The notes under the pieces were generated by a model. The model worked only from the letters and a program-made list of their open reading frames with translations. It ran no database searches and was not told the origin of the DNA. This document shows, in pieces, positions 46,628 to 56,314 of a stretch of 64,000 nucleotides of DNA (its first letter is position 1; every line of letters begins with the position of its first letter). A program made the translations under genes and the position numbers. The DNA comes from Hemerocallis citrina (lineage: Eukaryota; Streptophyta; Magnoliopsida; Asparagales; Asphodelaceae), in contig CM030368.1 of assembly GCA_017893485.1 (NCBI GenBank), positions 110,305,549-110,369,548 on the forward strand, given 5' to 3'.

Positions 46628-47276
46628 TGATATGGGTAAAAAAAGAACCAAACGGGACTGTTCAAATTGGATACGAATCTTAAAGCTCTCAGGGGTAAAA
46701 CGATAATTTCATTAAAAATTGTTCCGTAAATGAGAATTGGATCTCTTTCGAACCCAACAGCCCAAAATATGTTCGGCTAAATGGGTTATCCTAACAGCCC
46801 AATACAAATGGGTCCAGATTATTTAAGTATAATTTAAATCCATAATTATCCATAAGAGACGGTTCATAAACCATATCTCTTATTCGGAGAAGAGTTTAAA
46901 CTCAATTCCCTCAACTACTCTTATCTTTTCACGAAGAAGAGATAACTGATTCATTGCAAAAATACTGGGAAGTAGAGATAAATCATTATCTTGAAACTAA
47001 CCAAAGTGACTATAAATACCCCCCCTACCTCCACCAAAAACTAGTAATTAATATTTTTTTCACATAAAAGCTCTCATAATCTTCTTGATTTCTGACTTGA
47101 GCATCGGAGGGTCTGTTGTCGGGATCAATCCTACTGTTTTAGGCATTTTCAAGGCTAGCAAAGGCGATCATCACCACACGAGACAAATCCAACGGTGCAA
47201 AAGAGTCAGATTGAGAAGTCAACTGCAGTCAAAAGTAGTTAACACTGTTGAAAGTCAAAATGTCAGTTCATGATTG
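46628..47276 (+). repeat. Tat-like 3' LTR (right end approximate)
   Basis: Starts TGATATGGGTAAAA and ACGGGACTGTTC, parallel to the Tat LTR start at 27911 (minus strand). It has the promoter GTGACTATAAATACCCC (TATA at 47011-47018) and the downstream phrase TTGAGCATCGGAGGGTCTG, diagnostic of Tat LTRs. I see no clear right boundary; 47276 is an estimate. Confidence 0.6.
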
Positions 47277-47915
47277 TTCCTCAAAAGAATCTACATCATC
47301 GGTTTGCTCCCATGCCGAAAAAAGTAGCAACACTACAATAGGCCTTGCACCTTGTATTTAATCACGACCCCTTTTCAAGAATCATTCAAGTAGGTTTTCT
47401 TTCCTTCATGAAGAAAAAATTAAGCACTTCATGCTTGCAATCTTTTTTGTTTTAATATGAATTCCCTCCCCCCCCCCCACCCCCAAACACATATATATAC
47501 ACACACATTTTCTCTGATAGCGTTTAATTTTTTAAACTATGGTTCTTTGGTGACGAAGCGATGAAAGATTATGCGAGTGCGGTAAATTTAACTCATGTAG
47601 TTAGTAGTGCATTCTTCCGACAGTTTAGGTAATGTATCTATGCTTTTACTTGCATAATGTCTGAGTTACTTCAATTTACTATGTTTACATTATATGGAAC
47701 TACAACATTAACATATTTGCTGCTTTTGTGAGTTAAATAATACTCTCTGATACTACAGAATCAGCTCTGTTTGGTTACATCATTAAAAACCCCGAGGAGT
47801 TTTAAGTGTTGTACCAAATATTTACACAAAAGTGTCATTTGTGGTTATCAAGAAGCACAAAATTCTCCACACACTAAAAAAAGCACGACATTTGCTTTTT
47901 CCAACTGTCTACTTA
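47277..47915. other. Unassigned sequence
   Basis: No recognised element. It contains a 10-C run and a TATATATACACACACA stretch (47466-47510). A short open frame at 47545-47631 followed by GTAATG could be a lost exon but matches nothing I know. Confidence 0.3.
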
Positions 47916-47920
47916 TAATT

Positions 47921-48157
47921 TGCATGATTATAGGATGTCTCTCCGATCCTGGTAAAGAAACATTCCTTATCTTGGAAGATGGATATTATAATTCGTTAGA
48001 TTTAGAGATAGAAAAGAATACTTATTGGATTATTGGATTTATGGATTGATTATAACCGAGTACAATGTCTCGTATATATAGAAGAGAAACAAAGACTAAA
48101 CTAATATATATTCTGATATGGGACTAAACTAAGTAATGTAATATCTCACATATAACA
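47921..48157 (-). repeat. 3' LTR of copia-like remnant
   Basis: The minus strand starts TGTTATATGTGAGATATTAC and has TATATATACGAG as a likely TATA at about 48070-48080. The last 165 bp match 62815-62978. Confidence 0.6.
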
Positions 48158-48217
48158 TCCCCTCTCAAATTCAAGTTTTTTCAAGCAACATGAGTTGGGA
48201 ATATCAACGACGTTCAT

Positions 48218-48450
48218 GTGGTAGGGACAACGCAGGGTGGTGAAGGGATGACAAATTGTGGCGTATGGACAGCCCTCGGTGACAGTGCAAGGTGGTGCAG
48301 TGACGGCGCATGGGACGACACTCGATGGCACAAAGGACGGGGCACAGTGGCCCAAGGACGGCGCTTGGTGGTAGCACATGGTGTTGCAGGGACAATGTCA
48401 ATGACAGCGCATGGGACGACGCATGGTGGCACAAGGGACGGCGCATGGTG
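48218..48450. repeat. GC-rich degenerate tandem repeat
   Basis: About ten loose copies of GG(A/G)ACGGCGCATGGTGGCAC-like units of about 20-40 bp. Long ORFs on both strands are a by-product of the repeat. Confidence 0.7.
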
Positions 48451-49129
48451 ATGATCCTGCTCTTTGATTTGGAAAGTGTGGGAGTAGTGCTCTTCAGCAG
48501 GAAGTAGTAAGAGTAATGGTAGTAGTTCGGGATGGCATTGGGTAGACAGGATGGACGTCAGGAACTTGGATGATGTCAGTATCTCGCTCTATCAAACTCA
48601 CTATAGATTAACTAATGTTAGGTTGTATTGGGATCTGGATGCGGAAGTGTGAGGGCATCGATGGGATATAGGATGAGGGAGACAAGAGTTGGGATGAGTT
48701 GTGTTGGGATTCTTTTTTAATTTTTATTTATTTATTTATTTATTTATTTATTTTGGGTAGGGGAACGATTATAAGCATCTACACATGTATAAGGTATTAT
48801 GGTATCAGGGTTTTGGATATATAGTATTAGGGTTTGGATTTGGGTTTGGTTTCTGGTTTGGGTTTGGATGTATAGGGTTTGGATTGGGTCTTTTTTTTTG
48901 TATGGGCCGATATATTTAGGATGTGGAAGTTGGTAGGGTTAGGATTCTGATTAAAGTTTGAAGTGGATCTGGATGGATGATGTTGGGTTTTAATTTTGGT
49001 GTTTGGTAATTGGGAATTGGTATTCTGGTATTTGGTGTTTGGATGGTTAGGTATGGATCTGGATCGAGAGTTTGGATAGACAGTGGGGAAGGAGAAGAGG
49101 AGGATCGGGAGGAGGTACTGTTGGGAGTT
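48451..49129. other. G/T-rich interior of copia-like remnant
   Basis: Contains a (TTTA)n run at 48722-48752 and GGGTTTGGATTTGGG-like wording at 48780-49080. No gene. Confidence 0.5.
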
Positions 49130-50938
49130 TGTTACGTCTCACTTCCCAAAATACGGAATCACGGTCACGTAAATGAGGCCCAGCGAATGATATGAGTATA
49201 CCAACTCATATCATCCATTAGGTGTAACATTTAACTCAACAATATGAAATATAATCTCAACCACGCATGAATAAATAATTATATAAACAATGAATAAACT
49301 TCAATAATCTATGAAATAAATCAACAAAATAATATCCAACATCTGGGAGAAAAAAACTTTGGGTCAATGCCCGAGAATACAATGTATGTAAACGACAATG
49401 ATACTAGAAATATATAGCATAAACGAGGCAAATAAAGCGGCTAAAATCTCGACTCCTTAGAAGATTTGCTCTCCAAGTCCATCAGTCAATTCTCCTCATG
49501 TACCTACAAGCTCAACATCTAGAGTTTGGGGGGAAATGTTCGTTAGAGCAAGTCACGGATAGCAAAAAGTAACAAACAAAGCACAACAAAATAGGATATA
49601 TCAAGAAACAAGGAATTAAAACCTTATGAGAAAATTAACAGGAATTTAACCTTATGACAAATCATATAACCTTGTAACAAAATTAACAGGAATTTATACT
49701 CACTAGTTCAGCATATTCTTACTATTATCATGATGAAAATTTATCACTCCTACGATTTAAAATTTACTATTAATAATCATACCGTCACAATCCATACAAT
49801 AACAATAGACTAGCATATATCTCTACATATGTTTGAACGGTGTATGCAATAAACTAAGTGTTATGGATATGACAGAACAAATCAGATGGTATATGACGAA
49901 GAAATAACATGGTTTAGGGTTCGAGTCAAAAATATGGCACGAAAAGAAAGCTATTACTTGGTTTTGTAGATGAATCTGTAATAACCTTTTTGAAATGATA
50001 ACAATCAATTAATATATGATAAACAACATAAAGAGCTACTTCCAGAGATCAAAAACATTTCTTGAATGAGAACAAAGTCAGTTCAAGAGAACTTGCTTTT
50101 TTGATGTGATGATTATGACGGGGCGCCGAAGAAAAGAGCGGCTACTACACAATGACGACAGCGACTCGGAAACGATCGGCGACAACAATAGAAGTTAGAA
50201 CAGCGAGCAAGAAGTGGCAGCAACAGTGGGGTTCGACTTCGTTCTGGGCTGCGATGAAGGCAGGGAGCAAGGGGCAGCAACGGGGTTGACATTGGTCGGT
50301 GGCTGCGAGCGTTAGGTGGAAAAGTCAGCAGGGAGTCGGCGAGGTGCTAGTGGTGGAGAAGCTCGGAGTTGTAGATGGCGAGAAGAATGGCTGCGGTGGT
50401 GGTGCTATCGATGGGCAGCGGGGATGAGGGAAGGACACTGGAGTTCGGTTGATGGTGGAGACCGGGGCAGTTGAGGAGGCTGGCATCGGGTGCTACAACA
50501 AGGAGAGGTCGGGGTACTGTTATGGGGTGCTGCGATGTGGAGCTTCGGGTGGAGACAACAATGGTGGCTGAGTTGATCGGTGGTCAGCAGTGGTAGGGAG
50601 TTGTTGTTGTGTGGTGTTCGCTGAGGTGCAGGTGTACGAGTGCTTCAGGTTGTGGTGGACGTCGGGGGTGAGCAGATGATGGAGTTGGTCGGTGGTGGAG
50701 GTGGCAGCGATGTGGAAGGCTTGGGTTTTGGAAGAAAGGAGAGGAAGAAGATAGCGACTGGTAAGGATTAGCAGAAGATTAGGTTAATAATTTGGATTAA
50801 TTAATCTAGGGATTAGGAGATTAATATATAGGGGATTAGTTAAGATGGGATTGGGTTGAATTAATGGGCTTCATACTAATAAATAATAATAATAAACGAT
50901 CGATTAAGAATAACAAATTAATAAACAATCAAAGAAAG

Positions 50939-50990
<52 letters not shown>

Positions 50991-51692
50991 TAAAAAAATA
51001 GGATTTGGGTTTAACACATTTATTAAAATAATTCAATAATAATAATGTATTTGGTTTGGCCTAAAACATAAATAATTAACCAAATAAGAAAAAGGATAAA
51101 CTTGTAGAATGGAATAAAATTTGTGTTAAAATATATAATCATTTGAAATTGGTTATGAACACAGTTGATGATTAGAAGGGACTTTAATAAGAGATCCAAA
51201 AATGAATATAAACAAAAATTAATTTGAAAGCGAAAACAAATTTATAAAGACTCGAAATAAAAAAAATACACAGAAAATATGTATAGGCGAAAACATAGGT
51301 TATAGAGTTAATCGAGATTAGGTGCAGCCGGGAAGTCGAGTGGGTCGGCGGTGAGAGATGGCGGCATGAAGGTTGCAGCAGGGGGGTTGGATTGGGAGTT
51401 GTTGTGGGAACGCCGCTGATGGGTAGAGACAACAGCGGTGATGAGTGCGGTAGCTGCATGAAGGCGACGGTGGAGCGGGTTTAGTGCGGCGGTGTGGAGG
51501 TGGATGAGGAAGATGACGGGTTTGGTAGTTGGTTATTGGAATGGTGGAGGAGTTAGGATGGAAAAGATGAAGTTATGAGGGTTGTTTATTTGAGAAGGAG
51601 ATTATGGTGGTAGGCTGTAGGTTTTGGAGGGGATTTAGGCGTAAATTAATAGGATTAGGCTTTGGGATTTTTAATGGAGATATGGTATTTTT
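49130..51692 (-). repeat. Family C/D-like LTR, right end not resolved
   Basis: Begins TGTTACGTCTCACTTCCCAA. Positions 49140-49330 closely follow 5035-5230 of the family-D LTR (AATACGG, TGAGGCCCAGCGAATGATAT, CTCATATCATCCAT). GC-rich blocks lie at 50110-50730 and 51320-51500, and an ATT microsatellite at 50944-50990. The chromovirus at 51693 is inserted in this sequence or in the copia interior next to it. Confidence 0.5.
50944..50990. repeat. (ATT)n microsatellite
   Basis: About fifteen uninterrupted ATT units. Confidence 0.95.
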
Positions 51693-52155
51693 TGTAGTAC
51701 CCCGATTTATTTTTTTTTAATATATTTGGAGGGGATTTATTTTCTTATGATAGCCTATTATTATTACTTTTCTCCATGATAAATAAAGTGTATTATTTCC
51801 TATGAAACATTCTTCTCAAAGCCCAAATGCAACTTGTTTATTTTCTTATATAAAAATACATATTTTGGCCCAAATGTATTTAAACCCCCAAACTTAACCT
51901 CTTATTTCATAACTTGTATATGTAGCATTTTCCTCTCTTTATTTTTCCGGATAAGATGTACTCCTTGGAGTTTTGTGTGTGTACACGTGCACTTCATGTA
52001 CACGTGCACAAGACACTTAAGCTTGGCCGGATTTGTGGAGTGATCATGGGCGGTTACATCTTGAGGTGTGGGTAGTTTCTTAACTCCCGATTAGATCTCA
52101 GCCTTTGATTCACCAACTCCCCTATTAATCCTAGCCATCTATTCTATCTATTTTC

Positions 52156-52168
52156 TAGTATAAATACC
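52156..52168 (+). promoter_or_regulatory. LTR promoter TATA box
   Basis: AGTATAAATACCCC followed by a CT-rich stretch (TTCTCATCTCCTATCTC), a typical plant TATA with pyrimidine-rich start region. Repeated at about 60222-60234 in the 3' LTR. Confidence 0.75.
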
Positions 52169-52487
52169 CCTTCTCATCTCCTATCTCTTTTACACTAAGA
52201 TTATTACTGTAATAGAAAGTATTTGTGAGTTGTGTGGGAGCTCTTCTGTGGAGGCAAACAGCATTGTTGAGGAGCTCGGCGTGGAGCAAAGGAGCAAGAA
52301 GGTGTTCTCTACGTTGAAGGACTTTGCGGGATTTCGTTATTTTCTTCATACAAGGTGGGTGTTTCTCAGGACTTCTATTGTAGGAATGTTACTATAATGG
52401 CTATGATTGATATTATGTTACAAAATTGAATTAAACGCAATAGAAATTGCTCGACATGCTGTTATTATGAAAACTAGTCTGTCGATG

Positions 52488-53242
52488 CAGTCGACTGCCA
52501 GGTGAGCAAGTCGACTGGTACGAGACATTATTTTGCATGATTGTGATGATAAACATGTGTATAAATGAACATGATGGTGTGATTACTATTACATAATTTC
52601 CCTATGACACATATGATGGAGGGAAAGTGAATGAATGAAAAGAACTAATGGTGATTAATAAATTAGAGTTGTCGAAGCAGCCGACTGATGTTGTGCTAAG
52701 TCGACTGATACTTTAATCTGACTGATTATTTGGTAGTTTCACAAATTGAGATATTTTCATCATGTGGACCCAGTTTGATGACTTGGGATTTACATCTTTA
52801 TTGTTGTAAGAAAACATGAGCATTGTGAATGCATGTCTTAATTGTTTTTCCCTCAAGGAAAGAGCATGTTAGTAATGTGAAGATCCATGTTGTAGTGTTA
52901 CTGAATGATAAGAAACCTTGTATGTGGAACATGAACTTATGTATACTGTTAGTTGACATCATGACGAAATGCACGTAAGAACTGTAAATAATCTACTGAA
53001 AATGGATCTGTCCAGTCGACCGATTGCGTGTAGCAAGTCGACTGATCTGGACATAGAATTATGCTGTTGAAATTGCTGAGACAGACGACTGAGGTGTGAA
53101 CAGTCGACTGTCGTGTGACTAATATTGTGAACTTGAAAGTTGCGGGACAGGCAACTGGTAGTGTATACAGTCGACTATCCCGAGCCCTTTTGATAACCCT
53201 GTATGACTGTATAAGTCGACTGGTATTCTTCCAAGTCGACTG
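52488..53242. promoter_or_regulatory. Six pairs of GTCGAC-type palindromes, mostly 20 bp apart
   Basis: Pairs start at 52488/52508, 52678/52698, 53013/53035, 53082/53101, 53148/53168 and 53213/53233; four are exactly 20 bp apart, the others 22 and 19. The second member is nearly always perfect ((A/C)AGTCGACT); the first is often degenerate (CAGACGACTG, CAGGCAACTG). All lie downstream of the TATA, so in the RNA leader. Copy at 60554-61308. Confidence 0.85.
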
Positions 53243-54503
53243 TACAGAGTGAACTCTGGTATACTTGAATTCATGTTATTTGCTGTTGGTAATTGTGAAC
53301 TTTATGATTTAAGTCAATGGACTCTGTTTATGGATACATGAATTGTGTAATTGAATCATAGATGGGAATTGAGAATCAAATGAATTTATGAAATGTGAAA
53401 TCATGATGAGAAAGTCTGTGAGACTCTAAAATGAATGATGAGCTGATGATGCTCCATTGGATATTGTGAATTTGAAATTGAACAAAAGAGTAGCTAAGTC
53501 TCCCCGGCAGTGAAATGAAATGATATTGAGAAATAGACCAGGTTGGTCAAGTGAAATGAAATGATGAGTCCGGATGATGGAGAGGCTAACTCTAGAGCTT
53601 GATTTTTATTCATGATTCTAATATAACTTAAATACATAGCGTGGAGGTGATGAAGGTGAGAGAAAAACATGAGTATGAGAGCTAGGGTACGGTGCGGGTG
53701 TGTGAGCCGCAGAATGCATGCTTGATGAGTCAAGACATGGCGCGGGCACAACTCAGTAATGATCGGACTCTAGTCACGCTTATGGGATGTGTTGGTGACT
53801 GCAAGAGGAGTGTGTTCAGGGAGGAGGCTGAATTGTCGCAGAATGCATGCTTGATGAGTCAAGACATGGCGCGAAATTCTACTCCAGGGGCCAGGATACA
53901 TGCTTGTACTCATAGATTCATCTAGGATACTCATTGGAATTACAGTAGTAGAATAAGTCATGGCGGGGGATTGAACCCTACTAAAATGAAGATCGTTTAA
54001 GAGGCTTGCACTCGAACCTATGTAGTATGGGATGCATAGAATTCGAACAAGTATGCATTAGTGTCATAATTAACTAAGTAAATTGCATTAAGGATTTAAG
54101 TGCACAATCACGACACGACATCATTAAAAGTTCCCTTATTTGCATGCTTATGTTGAACTGGCTTGTGATTTGTAAGAAATGAGATTCATTATACTGTTCC
54201 TGGCATAGAGAGGATGGCCATGTATAATTATCGTCGGTTGAATAAACTGACGTACCCACAGTGTTTTATGCAGGATAATCACATGTAAAAGGAATGGATG
54301 CACAAAGAGTTCATTATATTGTTGTTCATTTATGTAAATATTGTACATTTTGCTTCCGCTGTGTAAAATTAAATGTAAGATGCTGTAACTCTGATGTAAA
54401 AGTAAAGATTTTAAATTCCTTGTAAAATTGTATGTGAAGAAAGCGAAAAGATCCTGAAGAACATCTCGAATTCAGTAAAAATGGGATTCGGGGCGTTACA
54501 GAG

Positions 54504-54516
54504 TGGTATCAGAGCC
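54504..54516 (+). other. Primer-binding site of chromovirus
   Basis: TGGTATCAGAGCC, three bases from the LTR, complementary to the 3' end of initiator tRNA-Met. Confidence 0.92.
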
Positions 54517-54606
54517 ACGCTTTCTATGCTTTCACACTCGTACAAATTTATAAGGAACGACACCCTAGATGTGGACATTAGAGTGTGTGTTTGGATTTAG
54601 AGATTT

Positions 54607-54627
54607 AAATGTAAGTAACTTACATTT
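54607..54627 (+). other. Perfect inverted repeat containing a consensus splice donor
   Basis: Arms AAATGTAAGT and ACTTACATTT are separated by one base. The sequence holds GTAAGT, the ideal 5' splice site. It lies in the leader between primer-binding site and first ORF. A shorter related inverted repeat, CAAGT-A-ACTTG, occurs in the family-C LTRs. Confidence 0.7.
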
Positions 54628-54644
54628 GTGTTGCTCTATGATTT

Positions 54645-55097
54645 ATGCTTCTTCCTCTCTATTCTAAGATGGCTGATCACTTCGACCCTGCTGGAGGCGA
54701 CGACTGGCACATTATCGAGGAAGAGTACCATCCTGGACAGGCTGACTCTGAGGACGAGTACCACCCTGGGCAAGCTGATTCTGATGATGAGGAGTACCCT
54801 GAATCCCGAGAGATCACCCCACCGCCGAACTCACCTGATGATTCTTCTTCTTCCGATGAAGAAAAGGGACCAGCTTTGGGTAACGCTGTGGCTTCTCTGC
54901 AGAGGCAAGTGGATACCTCGAAGTATAGAGTTGGAGTTTTGGAGGCTCAGCTGGAGAAGCGAAATGCTGACTATTCTGTTCTTAGCCATCGGATTTGGGA
55001 ACTTGAGAAGAAAAAGAACCTAACTGATGTGCTGAAAGATGAGGTGGATGAACTGCGGGATGAACTTCGAGCAGCGAAGAGGACCCGTAGAGATTAG
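54645..55097 (+). CDS. Pre-gag ORF: acidic, coiled-coil protein of unknown function
   Basis: 150 residues from ATG 54645, or 142 from ATG 54669, which follows a pyrimidine-rich tract and AAG. The N-terminal half is acidic with a duplicated segment (EYHPGQADSEDE, then EYHPGQADSDDE) and a serine-rich stretch (DDSSSSDEEKGP). The C-terminal half is a heptad-like coiled coil (LQRQVDTSKYRVGVLEAQLE, ELEKKKN, LKDEVDELRDELR) ending in a basic tail (KRTRRD). It stops 140 bp before gag and is in a different frame. I know no such protein at this position in Tekay elements. Roles such as Gag partner or RNA binding are guesses. The intact frame in a young copy suggests it is real. Confidence 0.7.
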   Translation: MLLPLYSKMADHFDPAGGDDWHIIEEEYHPGQADSEDEYHPGQADSDDEEYPESREITPPPNSPDDSSSSDEEKGPALGNAVASLQRQVDTSKYRVGVLEAQLEKRNADYSVLSHRIWELEKKKNLTDVLKDEVDELRDELRAAKRTRRD

Positions 55098-55237
55098 ATT
55101 GTCTTGGTTTCCATTTTTCTTCTATTCTGATGTTAAAATGTTTTTCTAATTCGAATGTATAAACTTTGAAATTCAATGAAAGTTGGTTTAAATTCTTGTT
55201 TTATACTTCGAATTTAATGGATCTTTTGCATCAGAAT

Positions 55238-56242
55238 ATGGCAAGAAGGGGAGCCAGGAATGGTGAAGGCTTGGACCTGGATGCCGAGTTTGCAAGGGTT
55301 TACCAGACGCTGAATGCAGTGGCTGCAAACCAAGGAAGGGGGCCGGTGAATCCAGTACCCGAGGCAATCAAGCTAGTGGAATCATTCAAGAGAATGAAAC
55401 CACCAGTGTTCGAGGGAAAATCCGACCCGGATGTGGCCGATAACTGGATTCGGCAAGTGGAGACAATCTTCGAGGTGTTGGAAACACCGGAGGGCAGCAA
55501 GGTCAAGTTGGCGACTTTGCAGTTGGAGAAGGATGCGGCTGTTTGGTGGCAGTCGATGAAGAGGACTATGGGCGGCTTGTTGCTTGGCTGGGAGGAATTT
55601 TTGGAGGAATTCCGCAGTCACTATTTTCCCTCCGACGTCCAGGAGAAAAAGGCCATGGAGTTTCTGTCACTTCAACAAGGCAGCATGTCAGTGAGAGCCT
55701 ATGAGACCAAGTTCACTCAACTCTCCAGGTATGCTCCAGAATTGGTGATGGATGAGGCGAAGAAGGCTCGCAAGTTCGAGCATGGTCTGAGGCCGAGCTT
55801 GAGATCTCGTATGATACCCCTTGGTATCAGGAGATTCGATAAGCTGGTGAAGAGGGCGGCAGCAACGGAGGCGGATATGGAGCAGTTCCATGTTGCTCAG
55901 CATCAGAGGAGCAACTGGCAGACTGGGAAGAGGCCCGCGCCATCGGGGAGTTTCAAGGGGCAACCATCTGCACAGAAATTCAAACCGACAGGGGCGAATG
56001 CCGTCAGTGTAGCTGGGAGACCTGGAAACGATGCAGGGAGACCTTCTGCAGTCACTTGCTTTAACTGTGGTGAAGTGGGACATTACCAATCTCGATGTCT
56101 CAAACCGCGGATTGGCAATCACAATGTGCCAATACAGCAGACTGGGAAGAGGCCGTACCAGTCAGGGCGAGTATTTGCTTTGACAGAAGCTGATGCTGAG
56201 GAAGCAGATCAGGTTATCTCTGGTACGAGGGCTGATGTCTAG
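55238..56242 (+). CDS. gag: Gag polyprotein of chromovirus
   Basis: 334 residues from ATG 55238 (MARRGARNGEG); an upstream in-frame ATG at 55166 would add 24 residues, but its context is AT-rich leader. After GLDLDAEFARVYQTL comes the capsid-type retrotransposon gag domain (about residues 45-210; phrases PPVFEGKSDP, WWQSMKR, FRSHYFPSDVQEKKAMEF). A basic, Pro/Gly-rich linker follows, then one CCHC zinc knuckle CFNCGEVGHYQSRC at 274-287 and a second basic stretch. It forms the cytoplasmic virus-like particle and packages RNA. Seven codons before its TAG (56240) lies a GT that starts the putative intron to pol. Confidence 0.92.
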   Translation: MARRGARNGEGLDLDAEFARVYQTLNAVAANQGRGPVNPVPEAIKLVESFKRMKPPVFEGKSDPDVADNWIRQVETIFEVLETPEGSKVKLATLQLEKDAAVWWQSMKRTMGGLLLGWEEFLEEFRSHYFPSDVQEKKAMEFLSLQQGSMSVRAYETKFTQLSRYAPELVMDEAKKARKFEHGLRPSLRSRMIPLGIRRFDKLVKRAAATEADMEQFHVAQHQRSNWQTGKRPAPSGSFKGQPSAQKFKPTGANAVSVAGRPGNDAGRPSAVTCFNCGEVGHYQSRCLKPRIGNHNVPIQQTGKRPYQSGRVFALTEADAEEADQVISGTRADV

Positions 56243-56314
56243 TGTGATTTCTTTCATTTCTCCTTCCCGATCATAGTGTAAAACTGTTATGTAATGATGT
56301 ATGTTATGTAACAG
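56223..56314 (+). other. Putative 92-bp intron joining gag to pol
   Basis: GT at 56223 and AG at 56313-56314 bound a T-rich segment (TTTCTTTCATTTCTCCTTCC) ending TTATGTAACAG. Removing 92 bases shifts gag (frame of 55238) exactly into the pol frame, rebuilding a glycine codon across the junction and leading directly into the usual stretch before the protease DTG motif. Without splicing Gag ends at 56242. The pol frame is open only from 56248, after TGA at 56245, so the two frames do not overlap and simple ribosomal frameshifting cannot join them. Confidence 0.7.

Larger units (their letters stand above)
51693..54500 (+). repeat. 5' LTR of chromovirus
   Basis: 2808 bp, TGTAGTACCCCG...GGGGCGTTACA. 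TATA at about 52159-52166; GTCGAC pairs between 52488 and 53242; a duplicated phrase GCAGAATGCATGCTTGATG at about 53708 and 53839; no coding content. Confidence 0.95.

Noticed and set aside
47545..47631. Possible exon ending in a splice donor (GTAATG)
   Set aside because: No recognised domain, and joining to the next acceptor at 47759 gives an immediate frame problem.
48780..49080. Telomeric repeat tract
   Set aside because: TTTGGG and GGGTTTGGA wording is irregular and never forms TTTAGGG arrays.
55166..55237. Upstream in-frame extension of Gag from ATG 55166
   Set aside because: Kept only as an alternative; the sequence is AT-rich leader, and ATG 55238 begins the basic N-terminus usual for Gag.
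56236..56260. Ribosomal frameshift joining gag and pol
   Set aside because: gag frame ends at 56242 and pol frame has a stop at 56245-56247; the frames do not overlap.
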